From an uncultured Saprospiraceae bacterium (GTDB lineage: Bacteria; Bacteroidota; Bacteroidia; Chitinophagales; Saprospiraceae): 58,628 bases of DNA. This document shows, piece after piece, positions 44,511 to 53,894 of the stretch (its first letter is position 1; every line of letters starts with the position of its first letter). The position numbers and the translations under genes are program-made. Where the stretch lies: the NCBI GenBank assembly GCA_937928575.1, contig CALFWW010000191.1, positions 1 through 58,628 of the forward strand, written 5' to 3'. The notes beneath the pieces were generated by a model, which was given only the letters and a program-made list of their open reading frames with translations, did no database searches and was not told the DNA's origin.

Positions 44511-47273
44511 ATGAAACAGTTCTTCTTAGTTCCAACACTTATGTGGTTGTTCATTTTTACAACTTCAGTAAGTGCCCAAACCGGTCTGAAAAAAGCAAAT
44601 AAAGAATACGATTTACAAGCCTACAATTTGGCAGTTCCGAAGTACCTAAAAGTGCTGAGCAAAAAACCGCACAGTACAGAAGCTTTGGTGAAATTAGGTG
44701 CTTGTTATTTTCATCAAAATTTCTTTGTGGATGCTGAAAAGTATTTTAAAAAAGCCATCGGAAATGATGATTTTCATAATTTCAAATCATTCCTTCTCCC
44801 GTATGGTAAGACATTAATGGCACTCGAAAAATATAACCTTGCATCCAATGTTTTTACGCAGTATGCAAAGGTCGATCCATTTGTTGGAAATCACTTTGTT
44901 GAAAGTTGTGGTGCAGCTGCAGCAATTGATAGAAAGATCTCAGATTATGTTGTAAAAAATGAGTACAACAACTCATCTGATTCTGATTTCGGTCCAGCTT
45001 TATATTTGAATGATAAAATCGTTTTTACTTCCGCTAAAAATGGCGACGGCAATGGTTGGGATAATAATATCTCCAATAAATTGTATGTCAGTAAAAGAGA
45101 CAAAAATCGATATCTGACACCACCTAAATTGGTGCGTAGTGCCATGGCAGGAGCGCAAAATGAAGGACCTGTCAGTTACAGCAAGGATGGAAAATGGGTA
45201 GCTTATACGAAGAACAATTTTACCAACGGCATCAGACATGTATCTACTTCTGGTCTTAATTTGAGCATCTTCATTGCTGAAGTATTACCAAATGGAGATT
45301 GGAAAAATGAAAAACCATTCATGTTCAATGGTAGTGGATATTCTTCTGGATTTCCTTGCTTTGCAGACAATGGCAACACCTTATATTTTGCTTCCGATCG
45401 CCCTGATGGTTTAGGTGGATTTGATCTTTTTGTTTCTACCCGAAATGGAAGTTCCTGGTCGTTACCACAGAATTTAGGAAGTTCTGTAAATACGCCCGGA
45501 AATGAGCTGACCCCATTTTTTAATTCAGGAGAATTACATTTTGCATCAGATTGGCATTTTGGATTGGGAGGACTTGATATTTTTAAAGCATCTAAAAGTG
45601 GACGAACTTATACCAACGTAGTTAATTTAGGAAAAGGAATCAATAGTAGTTTTGATGATTACGGATTTATCTATGATCATTCAAATGGGATTGGATATTT
45701 GACCTCCAACAGAAAAGGTGGAAAAGGAAAAGAGGATATCTACAGAGTGACGAGATCAGGGAGTACTGCTACATCATCTCCTACGGTATCAACGACTACT
45801 ACCAATAATACTTATGGAGAACCGATGAGTCAACCGACTACTTCCAACAATACATATCCGGCAACTGCATCGACTTCAAATGCGGCGATGGTTGGCACGC
45901 CAAGCTTTCCATCATCAACCACCACCACAGCACCAGTCTCCTACATAGATCCAATAGATGAACACAAACTAACCATCCTTGTGATTGATAGGGAAACGCA
46001 ATTACCAATTCCAAATGCAAAAGTTAATTTAGGAAATTGTGATGATTTTAATGATTACAGAACGGATGCGAATGGAAAATTTGGAACTTCAAAATTGAAT
46101 AAACTTCCATGCGAATTTGTAATAGAACCTGCTGGTTACAATTCAATCAATATTGTGATTCAAAGATTAGGAGAAGAGCCAGAGGAATACAGGATAGAAT
46201 TATCAAAAGCGAGTGGGGAAGTGGTAGGAACTTCCATCCCATCTACCACCACTCCTGCACCTGCAACGACGACACCCATGACGGCTACACCTCCGACTAC
46301 TACACAATTGGAAGGAAGCACTGTTGCTCCAGTCAATCATATCGAAAGAAGCACAAGAAGTTACCAAGGAAATGTTTTAAACGTAGTTGATAACAATGCA
46401 GTGGAGGGAGTTACGGTAATAGCGACTAATGAAAACAATCAACAGATATTGGAAACGATGACAGATCAGTTTGGTGATTTCTGGTTGTCATTAGATGAAA
46501 ATTCGTCTTACATCATTCGTATTTCAAAGGATGGTTTTAATAGTTCTGACCAAGTTGTCAAAACTGCAAAGATCGATAAGGACGAAGGCATTGGGACGAT
46601 GATGTTCCGCCCATCTGGTGTGGCTGCATCAACTATTCCAACGTCTGCACCAAAACCAAAAGTAACCAATACTACAAGGGTTGCAACAACACCTGCTCCT
46701 TCAGTTGATAAGAAAAAATATACCCCTGCGCCGATGCCTGAAATAAAAAAGGAAGGGAGATTCTCCATTCAATTGGCAGCCAAGAAAGGAAAGTCAAAAA
46801 TGAGTACCGCTCCTTATACCAAATTGACGGATATCGGTGAATTGTATCAGACTTACGAAAAAGGATATACCAAATTAAGATTGGGATTCTTTTCTTCTAA
46901 GTCCGCTGCTAGTATGGCTAAAAAATCGGCTGCTAAAAAAGGTTTTCCAGAAGCATATATTGTGAATGAAACAAACAAGCCTGCGAACTATTCTTCTAGT
47001 ACTGCTTCTACAAATTCGAAACGAATTGATACGACCACAAAATATAAAGTGCGTCTTGCATCTTTGACAAAACCACAAAATTTTGATAGAAAATCAGTAG
47101 AAAGACATGGGACCATTGAGACTTACAAAAAAGGCAAGTTTACAGTCTTCTTACTTTCAGGCTACAGTTCGAAAGACAATGCAAGAGCCGCTGTGAAAAA
47201 AGCCGTAAAAGCTGGATTCAAAGATGCACAATTGGTGATTGACAACAATGGGAATTTGACACCAATCAAGTAA
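44511..47273 (+). CDS. TPR / PD40 propeller / regulatory-domain envelope protein with two SPOR domains
   Basis: This is a 920-residue exported protein. After the signal peptide (FLVPTLMWLFIFTTSVSAQ) it has TPR repeats (about 25-130), a PD40-type beta-propeller (about 160-400; PCFADNGNTLYFASDRPDG, GLGGFDLFVS), a Thr/Ser/Pro-rich linker, a carboxypeptidase regulatory-like domain (about 485-560), a second linker, another regulatory-like domain (about 620-690; GNVLNVVDNNAVEGVTVI) and two SPOR domains at the C-terminus (about 748-820 and 845-915; each with a FxVxLxxF/YSSKxxA pattern). It resembles PorE of the T9SS, which ties the secretion machine to peptidoglycan, but with SPOR in place of OmpA. 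No sorting domain is present. Confidence 0.85.
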   Translation: MKQFFLVPTLMWLFIFTTSVSAQTGLKKANKEYDLQAYNLAVPKYLKVLSKKPHSTEALVKLGACYFHQNFFVDAEKYFKKAIGNDDFHNFKSFLLPYGKTLMALEKYNLASNVFTQYAKVDPFVGNHFVESCGAAAAIDRKISDYVVKNEYNNSSDSDFGPALYLNDKIVFTSAKNGDGNGWDNNISNKLYVSKRDKNRYLTPPKLVRSAMAGAQNEGPVSYSKDGKWVAYTKNNFTNGIRHVSTSGLNLSIFIAEVLPNGDWKNEKPFMFNGSGYSSGFPCFADNGNTLYFASDRPDGLGGFDLFVSTRNGSSWSLPQNLGSSVNTPGNELTPFFNSGELHFASDWHFGLGGLDIFKASKSGRTYTNVVNLGKGINSSFDDYGFIYDHSNGIGYLTSNRKGGKGKEDIYRVTRSGSTATSSPTVSTTTTNNTYGEPMSQPTTSNNTYPATASTSNAAMVGTPSFPSSTTTTAPVSYIDPIDEHKLTILVIDRETQLPIPNAKVNLGNCDDFNDYRTDANGKFGTSKLNKLPCEFVIEPAGYNSINIVIQRLGEEPEEYRIELSKASGEVVGTSIPSTTTPAPATTTPMTATPPTTTQLEGSTVAPVNHIERSTRSYQGNVLNVVDNNAVEGVTVIATNENNQQILETMTDQFGDFWLSLDENSSYIIRISKDGFNSSDQVVKTAKIDKDEGIGTMMFRPSGVAASTIPTSAPKPKVTNTTRVATTPAPSVDKKKYTPAPMPEIKKEGRFSIQLAAKKGKSKMSTAPYTKLTDIGELYQTYEKGYTKLRLGFFSSKSAASMAKKSAAKKGFPEAYIVNETNKPANYSSSTASTNSKRIDTTTKYKVRLASLTKPQNFDRKSVERHGTIETYKKGKFTVFLLSGYSSKDNARAAVKKAVKAGFKDAQLVIDNNGNLTPIK

Positions 47274-47290
47274 TACAATCGTTTTTTGAA

Positions 47291-47334
47291 AAATAAAGCA
47301 CCATTCGTGAATGTGAATGGTGCTTTATTTTTTT
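47291..47334 (+). terminator. Rho-independent terminator
   Basis: AAATAAAGCACCATTC (47291-47306) and GAATGGTGCTTTATTT (47315-47330) are perfect 16-bp arms with an 8-base loop and a T-tract. It ends the TPR/SPOR gene. Confidence 0.9.
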
Positions 47335-47361
47335 GATTTTGTAATTTTTAAAAGGCTAAGA

Positions 47362-47396
47362 AAACACCCGACAAGTAAGGTACTTATCGGGTGTTT
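47362..47396 (-). terminator. Rho-independent terminator (minus strand)
   Basis: AAACACCCGACAAGTA and TACTTATCGGGTGTTT pair with one mismatch around a 3-base loop, 22 bases after the stop of the convergent HYR/lectin gene. A T-rich run follows on the minus strand. Confidence 0.82.
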
Positions 47397-47417
47397 GATA
47401 ATTAAAAAACAATGACC

Positions 47418-50400
47418 TTACTTGTCTGAGATTTTGACAAAAGGTACTGATTGCTTCACTTGACCATTCACTTTTAAAAGTACGGTGTAGACGCCACTTT
47501 CATAATGGGAGGTATTAACGGTAACGGTTGTATTTGTAGTTACATTGTTGATCTTTTCCATCAAAACACCAGTACTATGATAAATTTCATAAACTGCATC
47601 TTCATTTTCAAATTGATTCAATACAATTGAAATCTGATTGGATGCTGGATTCGGGAAAATATCAACAGTTTCATTGCTTTTTATCCGCACAAAATTTCCG
47701 TCTGCATCTCTTTCATTGTAATATGCCGTAAATGGAGAAGTGGTATTGTCAAAAGCTCTTGATGCTTGCAACTCATCAATATCTTCAGCAATTAATGGAG
47801 CATTACTATTGACATAAATCGTGTAATCTTCCACTTCACCATATCCGACACTTCCACATGGTTGAGGATATCCACCATATTTCATCGCAACACGCATTCT
47901 GGTAGCTCCTGGGGATGCATCAGCTGGCACGTGTATACCGTACCATCTTCCGTATGAATTTCTGCACGCTACAACTAATTCCCCTGCATCAGAAAAGTCA
48001 CCATCTTGATTCCAATCGATCCAAACTTTCCAATAAGAAGTATAACTATTCCAAGTATAACCAGGTCTTAAATAAATATAATGTAAACAATTGCTGTACA
48101 TCTCAGAAGAGTAATTAGTGAAGTCGGCATAACCACCATTATTTCCAGACCAATTAGAAAAGTCATTTGTACATACTTGTTGGATATATTCATAATAACT
48201 ATTTCCCCAAACATCACAATAGTCTGCTGGCTCTGGGCAAGTTTCAACGGTTACATCAAAGGAACAAGAAGCAGTCGATCCACATGCATCTGTAAAATCA
48301 TAAGAAACCGTTGTCGTCCCTTCTGGAAATTCACCTCCATTTGTTGGGCCACTCGTTTGAGTAATAGATAGACCAGATTCATCGCATGGAATTTCAATGA
48401 TGAATTCGTGGTGCTGTTGACCAGCTCGGTCTCTCCATTTTCCGTCACTTTTAATTAAAACCACATGATCTGCTCCACCTGAATAATAGTTATCTTGATT
48501 ATTCGGTTCGCTATTTAGCCAATTGCTGTAATTCGAATTTTGACCACCTTCCCATACAAAGTTTCCTTCATTTACTTCATCCGTTAAACCAAGCCAACAG
48601 GTAGGTGCTATGATTGCATCTCTTATAAATTCATTTTCGGTAGCATCATTGATCACGACCAAGTATCCACCATAGGCAGCGGCAGTTTGCCTTGCTTGTG
48701 CCCAGCTTAAACTGTTACTTTGAGAACAGAAATAGCGATGTCCATTGTGTATTCCCATATCGATATAATATGGAACTGAAATTTCGCAAGTCGATGTTCC
48801 TTCCGTACAAGTACTTGTTGCAGTTGGTTCCTCCCATGAAACATGAGTCCCAGAAAGATCACAACTGACGGTGATATCATCTGAACAATCGACAACAATT
48901 TCTTCTACATCTGGAGTACAATCTTCCGTTATGGTTTGTGACCAAACAGCTGTATTACCACACGCATCAGTGACGCTCCAGTTTCGAGTAATGATGTTTA
49001 AATTTCCAATTGCTTCAATGTTTTGTCCACTGTTTCCTGGAACAATACTTCCACAATCTGTTGCTTCCAATTCAAGAAAATCAGGTACTTCTCCACATGC
49101 TACAGTGATATCGACTGGTGCAGATACGAATTCAGGAGCATCATTGTCTTCAATCGTTATATTTTGAATTTCCGTGTATTCATTACCACAGCCATCCGTT
49201 GCAGTCCAAGATCTTCTAATAGAATTGGTACAATCTTCCAATTGAATTTCTATGAAGAATATGGAAGCGTCACTGCATTCATCTATTGCAACCACATCTG
49301 TTGTTGATGGAAGTTCATCGCCACAGTTTATTGTTACATCAGCAGGTACACCTGAGAGGGTAGGAGCTAGTTCATCAATTATAGTGATGTTTTGAGTTTC
49401 GGAAGCTTGATTACCACAGATATCGGTGGCAGTCCAAGTTCTTGTAAAAGCCAAACAATTTCCTGATGTTGTAACTTCTGATTCTTCAAAGGTAATTTCA
49501 ACAGAACCTGGGCAGGCATCACTTGCTGTCACATCTGGTACAAGAAGATCCGCTCCACAATTTATAGTTGCATCAGCAGGTACATTTGATAAAACTGGTG
49601 GTGCCAAATTTTCAATAGTAACTGTTTGAATTTGTGTAACTGAATTTCCAGCTGCATCAGTTGCTGTATATTCTCTGGTCAAGATTATTCCTACTGGACA
49701 TTCGCCTGGAGTCTGAAAAACAGAAATAATTACTTCTACATTTTCATCGCAATCATCTGTAGCAGTAACGTCAGAAGTAGGAATATCTCCATCGCAGTCA
49801 ATTGTAATATCTTCAGGAAGACCAGTTATGACAGGAGCTGTGGTATCTTCGATAGAAGTAATTGTTTGTATCCAAGTAGTAAAATTCCCGCAATCATCTG
49901 CAATCGTCCAAGTACGTACAGTTGCATTAGTGGAATTTATAACATCATTAAAAGTTTTGGTTAAATTTTCGGAACAATTATCAATAGCACCTGGAGCATC
50001 AGATGGTATTACATCCCCACAAATTAACTCAATCTCAGAAGGAGGAAGTGTAGTCAATGTAGGAGCTTCATTGTCGACAACAGTAATTATCTGAATCGCT
50101 GTACTTTCATTTCCACAATCATCAGTAGCAGTCCACTTTCTTTCTATGGACTGATTAGTACAATCATCGATTGGTGTATCTAAAACACTCAAATCAAAAG
50201 ATGTTGTACATTCTGTTACAATAATCTCTGCCTGAGGAGGAATTGGATCTCCACATGAAATTGTAATGTCAGCCGGTATAGCTTGTAGAATGGGGCCTTC
50301 ATTGTCAACGATAGTGATGGTTTGTGTTTGCGTTATTGTATTTCCAAAAGCATCGGTTGCAGAATAAAATCTGGTATTGACAAAAACGATTGGGCAATTC

Positions 50401-51626
50401 GAACTTTGCTCAAAATCTTGACTAAATGTTACGGTCAAATTATTCCCGCAGAAATCTTGTCCAGTTACATTTGGTGGTGGTTGAATAAAGCCTCCACATT
50501 CTAAAGTTATATCATCTGCAACACCAACAAGTGTAGGAGCGAATTCATTTTCAACTGTCACCGTGGCTTCACAAGTCCCTACATTCTCCACCGCGTCAGT
50601 TACAGTTAAAATAACAGTATTTGCACCGAGATTATCGCAATCAAAATCGGTGTTATTCAATGTAGTAGAAATAATCTCGCAATCATCTGTGCTATTGTTA
50701 TCGATATCAGCTACTGAGATAGAAGCAGTTCCGTTGTCATCTAAAGTAATTGTTAAATCATTACATATGGCATTTGGTATTTCATTGTCTTGACAACCAC
50801 ATATACCTGATGGATCTGTAATGGTCACCGCAGCACCGCAACTACTTAAAATAGCACCAGCTTCATTTGAAAACTCAACGAAGACGAATTGAACACCTAG
50901 ATTTTCGCAAGTAAAACTGCTTAAGCTGTTTTCTCTGATAGCAGCATTTATAGGACAATTATCCGTGTAAGTTGCGATATCGTCTACCGTGATACTAGCG
51001 GTTCCATCAGCATCTAGCTCAACGGTCGTCTGATTACAACTAATACTAGGACCAATGTTATCAATAACGGTGACAAAACCATTACAGGAATCACTATTGC
51101 CAGAAGCATCAGTAACCGTCAAAATAATTAAAGGAGCACTCGCAAGATCATCACAAGTGACTACCGTCCTACTTAGACTGAATTCTAAAGGCGCTCCGCA
51201 ATTGTCAGTACTATTGTTATTGAAAATATCAGGGCTTAGTATTGTTTGTCCTGTCGCATCCAAAACTACTGCTGTACTGAAACAACTAGCATTAGGTGGG
51301 GTTGTATCTTCAACTGTAACAATAGATTCACATGATGTGAAGTTTTCGAATTGATCTAATACTCCCAATATTACTGTATTTTCTCCAATATTAGAGCAAT
51401 CAAATTCAGAAATGTCAAGCGAGAAAGTCAGAAAATCATCGGGATCGCCACTGCTATTATTAATTTGAGTGGCTACAATTGATGCTGAGCCATCTGCATC
51501 CAATTGTATTGTTATGTCTTGACATCTAGCTGTAGCCTCAGGGGAACTTGTTTTTGCAACAGCATTAAAACATAAGATGCACAATAATAGAATCGTACTA
51601 CTTAAAGTGTGAATTGTTCTTTTCAT
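47418..51626 (-). CDS. Giant HYR-repeat surface protein with nested C-type lectin, GEVED and T9SS type A domains
   Basis: This 1402-residue exported protein has a signal peptide (LSSTILLLCILCFNAVA). About eleven Ig-like/HYR-type repeats of about 75-80 residues follow (about 28-900): four of one form (CxDITIxLDADGxASI) and seven of another (xLxxVPADITIxCGD...WTATDxCGN...QxITIxDxxAP). A twelfth HYR-type domain is interrupted by a C-type lectin domain (about 945-1080; CWLGLTDEVNEGNFVWEGGQ and WLNSEPNNQDN, with a WND-like EPNN calcium/sugar site). A GEVED domain follows (about 1190-1270; WIDWNQDGDFSDAGE, VGYGEVEDYTIYV). The end is a type A sorting domain (IFPNPASNQISIVL, ESGVYTVLLKV). It is a likely adhesin or carbohydrate-binding surface protein. 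Confidence 0.9.
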   Translation of the reverse strand: MKRTIHTLSSTILLLCILCFNAVAKTSSPEATARCQDITIQLDADGSASIVATQINNSSGDPDDFLTFSLDISEFDCSNIGENTVILGVLDQFENFTSCESIVTVEDTTPPNASCFSTAVVLDATGQTILSPDIFNNNSTDNCGAPLEFSLSRTVVTCDDLASAPLIILTVTDASGNSDSCNGFVTVIDNIGPSISCNQTTVELDADGTASITVDDIATYTDNCPINAAIRENSLSSFTCENLGVQFVFVEFSNEAGAILSSCGAAVTITDPSGICGCQDNEIPNAICNDLTITLDDNGTASISVADIDNNSTDDCEIISTTLNNTDFDCDNLGANTVILTVTDAVENVGTCEATVTVENEFAPTLVGVADDITLECGGFIQPPPNVTGQDFCGNNLTVTFSQDFEQSSNCPIVFVNTRFYSATDAFGNTITQTQTITIVDNEGPILQAIPADITISCGDPIPPQAEIIVTECTTSFDLSVLDTPIDDCTNQSIERKWTATDDCGNESTAIQIITVVDNEAPTLTTLPPSEIELICGDVIPSDAPGAIDNCSENLTKTFNDVINSTNATVRTWTIADDCGNFTTWIQTITSIEDTTAPVITGLPEDITIDCDGDIPTSDVTATDDCDENVEVIISVFQTPGECPVGIILTREYTATDAAGNSVTQIQTVTIENLAPPVLSNVPADATINCGADLLVPDVTASDACPGSVEITFEESEVTTSGNCLAFTRTWTATDICGNQASETQNITIIDELAPTLSGVPADVTINCGDELPSTTDVVAIDECSDASIFFIEIQLEDCTNSIRRSWTATDGCGNEYTEIQNITIEDNDAPEFVSAPVDITVACGEVPDFLELEATDCGSIVPGNSGQNIEAIGNLNIITRNWSVTDACGNTAVWSQTITEDCTPDVEEIVVDCSDDITVSCDLSGTHVSWEEPTATSTCTEGTSTCEISVPYYIDMGIHNGHRYFCSQSNSLSWAQARQTAAAYGGYLVVINDATENEFIRDAIIAPTCWLGLTDEVNEGNFVWEGGQNSNYSNWLNSEPNNQDNYYSGGADHVVLIKSDGKWRDRAGQQHHEFIIEIPCDESGLSITQTSGPTNGGEFPEGTTTVSYDFTDACGSTASCSFDVTVETCPEPADYCDVWGNSYYEYIQQVCTNDFSNWSGNNGGYADFTNYSSEMYSNCLHYIYLRPGYTWNSYTSYWKVWIDWNQDGDFSDAGELVVACRNSYGRWYGIHVPADASPGATRMRVAMKYGGYPQPCGSVGYGEVEDYTIYVNSNAPLIAEDIDELQASRAFDNTTSPFTAYYNERDADGNFVRIKSNETVDIFPNPASNQISIVLNQFENEDAVYEIYHSTGVLMEKINNVTTNTTVTVNTSHYESGVYTVLLKVNGQVKQSVPFVKISDK

Positions 51627-52167
51627 AAGTTTATGTATTTTATTAATGAAAAAGCCTTTTTTGGAATGCTCGTGCGTTAATGCTTAAACGTATTTGTACT
51701 GTTGTACCGCTTTGTATCTTTATCATTTTTAATGATGTGAGTACATAATACTTCCCTTAAAAATGGTAGTAGAATTCTACTACCTATTTTTCTGCTGAAA
51801 ATTGGTAAGGCAGCCTATACTTCAATAGTACGACTACGAAAAGCAATTGTATACGTGCATTAATTCCAATGAAGCAAATAATGTATGTGCTTTAAAAACT
51901 AAACTGAAATATTTGAGGTCGGGTGACCAAGCCATTTAAGCCATTAATGAAAGTAGACTATTATTTGAAATTTCTGAAAGAATGACGCATCAATTTTTTA
52001 TTTAATGTAATTAGGCACATTTTTTATTAATTTCTTGTGCCTTCTGTCTTGATTAAAACATGTAACCAACCTAAAAAATACAGTACATGAAATAGATACC
52101 ATTTATTGGAGCAAAGAAAAATGATGCAAGGAGGATCACGGCTTTATTTTTGTGAAGCACGAGCGCC
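51627..52167. other. 540-bp intergenic region with one exact palindrome
   Basis: No gene is seen between the HYR/lectin gene start and tilS. The region holds the 20-bp palindrome at 51765-51784 and a loose AGGCACA/TGTGCCT pair around 52012-52043. It presumably contains the promoter of the minus-strand HYR/lectin gene, but I could not place a consensus box with confidence. Confidence 0.5.
51765..51784. promoter_or_regulatory. Perfect 20-bp palindrome
   Basis: GGTAGTAGAATTCTACTACC equals its own reverse complement and is flanked by AAAAAT on the left and TATTTTT on the right. It may be an operator for a dimeric regulator or a compact terminator. It lies 139 bases upstream of the HYR/lectin start codon. 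Confidence 0.45.
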
Positions 52168-53499
52168 TTAACACTTTTTCATTTGCAATATCAAACAGGA
52201 AGTAGTCCGATCTGTCACGATAAACCTTTCGTCAACACGATGTCCAGCAATCCAACATATTGTACCCGCAGATTCTAAAATCCAAATTTTTTCTTTTTCT
52301 AGTAGGCTTAATTTATTATTGATAAAAAAGTCTTTTAATTTTTGCTTTCGACCCTTCATACCCATTGGTTGAAAAGTATCACCTCGTTGCCACCGTCTAA
52401 ATTTTAATGGAAAAACTAATTTGTCCCAATCTAAATAAGCTTTTTGTGGATCGAATTCTTTTGGAATTTCTCTAATCCTAGTTGTATAAATGATGGCATT
52501 TCCTAAGTTAACTTTCTCATTTGCTGCTTCTAAATAGACCTCACTTGCTAAATCTCTTGAGGTAGCATGTGTTATCAATAACTGCGCTCGATTCAAGACT
52601 GCACGATGCGTCGGAGAGAAAAACTGTCTACCAGAATTTGTATGAGTGGACTGAAGCATTTGCGAAATCTGATCTTCATTGAAACCAAAAGGGGAAAGGC
52701 ATTCAAATAAAATCGTTTGTTGCGCAGGGTGCTCTTTAATCATTTCCAGATTTAATTCCGTATCCCCATTTTCAAATGAAGTCATCACCTCATTTTTGAT
52801 TTGAGCAATTCTTTCATTGAACAATAAAGTCACTTCTTTTAGCTTATCGAAATTCTTCTTGGCCGTTTTTTCCAGCGCCGGATTCAACGACTGAAGGGGA
52901 GGAATCACTTGATGACGAATTAAATTCCGAGCATATTTATCACTTGCATTACTGGCATCTTCGCGATATAGCACTTCAAAACTAGCAGCATATTTCTGGA
53001 CTTCATCCTTAGAAGCAAAAAGCAATGGGCGTATAATGTTATCTCTTCTTGGCGGAATACCTGTCAACCCACGAATGCCAGTCCCTTTTGTGAAGTTATA
53101 AAAAGCAGTTTCAATACTATCATTGAGGTGATGCGCTGTTGCAATGAAATCAAAACTATTTTCACTTCGAATTTTCTCCAGCCATTCATATCTCAAGTCT
53201 CTTGCAACGACTTGAATAGATTGTTTTCGACCCGTAGCAATTAAGTTTGTATCAAATTCAATAGTATGAAAATCAATACCTTCTTTTTCACAAGTTTGCC
53301 GCACAAATAAGGCATCTTCGTTGGAAGCTTTATCTCTCAATCTAAAGTTGACATGAGCAACACCAATCGAAATATTCGCCGCCCTAAAAAGATGCAGCAT
53401 CACCATCGAATCAATCCCACCACTAACGGCCAAAAGTACCCGTTGAGTCGAGTCAATTTTTAAGGTTTCCTTTTTATATTTTAGAAAGTGGTTGAGCAT
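52168..53499 (-). CDS. tilS: tRNA(Ile)-lysidine synthase
   Basis: This 443-residue cytoplasmic enzyme joins lysine to C34 of tRNA(Ile) CAU, which changes its decoding from AUG to AUA. The ATP-binding PP-loop is SGGIDS (26-31). The HLNDSIETAFYNFTKGTG block and RPLLFASKDEVQKYA are typical of TilS, as is RRWQRGDTFQPMGMKGRKQK in the C-terminal domain (about 345-375). Length fits the long Bacteroidota form. Its start codon lies only 8 bases from the second modular palindromic repeat, so the promoter must lie inside or beyond that element. Confidence 0.95.
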   Translation of the reverse strand: MLNHFLKYKKETLKIDSTQRVLLAVSGGIDSMVMLHLFRAANISIGVAHVNFRLRDKASNEDALFVRQTCEKEGIDFHTIEFDTNLIATGRKQSIQVVARDLRYEWLEKIRSENSFDFIATAHHLNDSIETAFYNFTKGTGIRGLTGIPPRRDNIIRPLLFASKDEVQKYAASFEVLYREDASNASDKYARNLIRHQVIPPLQSLNPALEKTAKKNFDKLKEVTLLFNERIAQIKNEVMTSFENGDTELNLEMIKEHPAQQTILFECLSPFGFNEDQISQMLQSTHTNSGRQFFSPTHRAVLNRAQLLITHATSRDLASEVYLEAANEKVNLGNAIIYTTRIREIPKEFDPQKAYLDWDKLVFPLKFRRWQRGDTFQPMGMKGRKQKLKDFFINNKLSLLEKEKIWILESAGTICWIAGHRVDERFIVTDRTTSCLILQMKKC

Positions 53500-53506
53500 A
53501 GATTAA

Positions 53507-53770
53507 TTTTAGACCGCCTTTCGACTTTAAGACCGGTCACTTCGTTTACTATAAGACCGTACTTCGCTTTGCTCAGTACTTTAAGACCGCCTTTGGCTTT
53601 AAGACTGCTTCCCTTTCAAATGAAACTTCATGTTCTAATATTACTTCTCGTTCTCGAAGTAATAACAGAACACGAAGTATAACATCAAGGAAAAGCAGTC
53701 TTAAAGCGATAGCGGTCTTAAAGTGCAACGGTCTAAATGCCGGAGGAGGTCTTAAAGCGCCAGCGGTCTA
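53507..53770. repeat. Modular nested palindromic element, copy 2
   Basis: This is a 264-bp copy of the element at 4996-5297. The left arm has TTTTAGACCG (53507), a CTTTAAGACCG (53525), ATAAGACCG (53551), CTTTAAGACCG (53579) and CTTTAAGACTGCTT (53597-53610). The right arm answers with AAGCAGTCTTAAAG (53693-53706), CGGTCTTAAAG (53713), CGGTCTA (53729), GGTCTTAAAG (53748) and CGGTCTA (53764). The unit spacers again form small hairpins (for example GTACT/AGTAC at 53559-53579). The core contains ATTACTTC/GAAGTAAT and TGTTCT/AGAACA pairs. The block sequences are shared with copy 1 but the spacers and core are not, so structure is conserved more than sequence. Confidence 0.85.
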
Positions 53771-53816
53771 TCCACAAATTTATAGTTTATTACTTACCCA
53801 TTGAATAAATTAAATT

Positions 53817-53824
53817 TATATTTG
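53817..53824 (+). promoter_or_regulatory. Candidate -7 promoter box of the maltose operon
   Basis: TATATTTG matches TAnnTTTG and lies 71 bases upstream of the pgmB start. The surrounding TTAAATTTATATTT is shared with the sequence 5' of the GWxTD gene (about 5340-5353), also just downstream of a modular repeat. Confidence 0.45.
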
Positions 53825-53894
53825 AATCGAAATCAATCGACCTTCCTTTTTATAGTAGCAATTTATTGAAAATCAACGAATTACAACAATTAAG

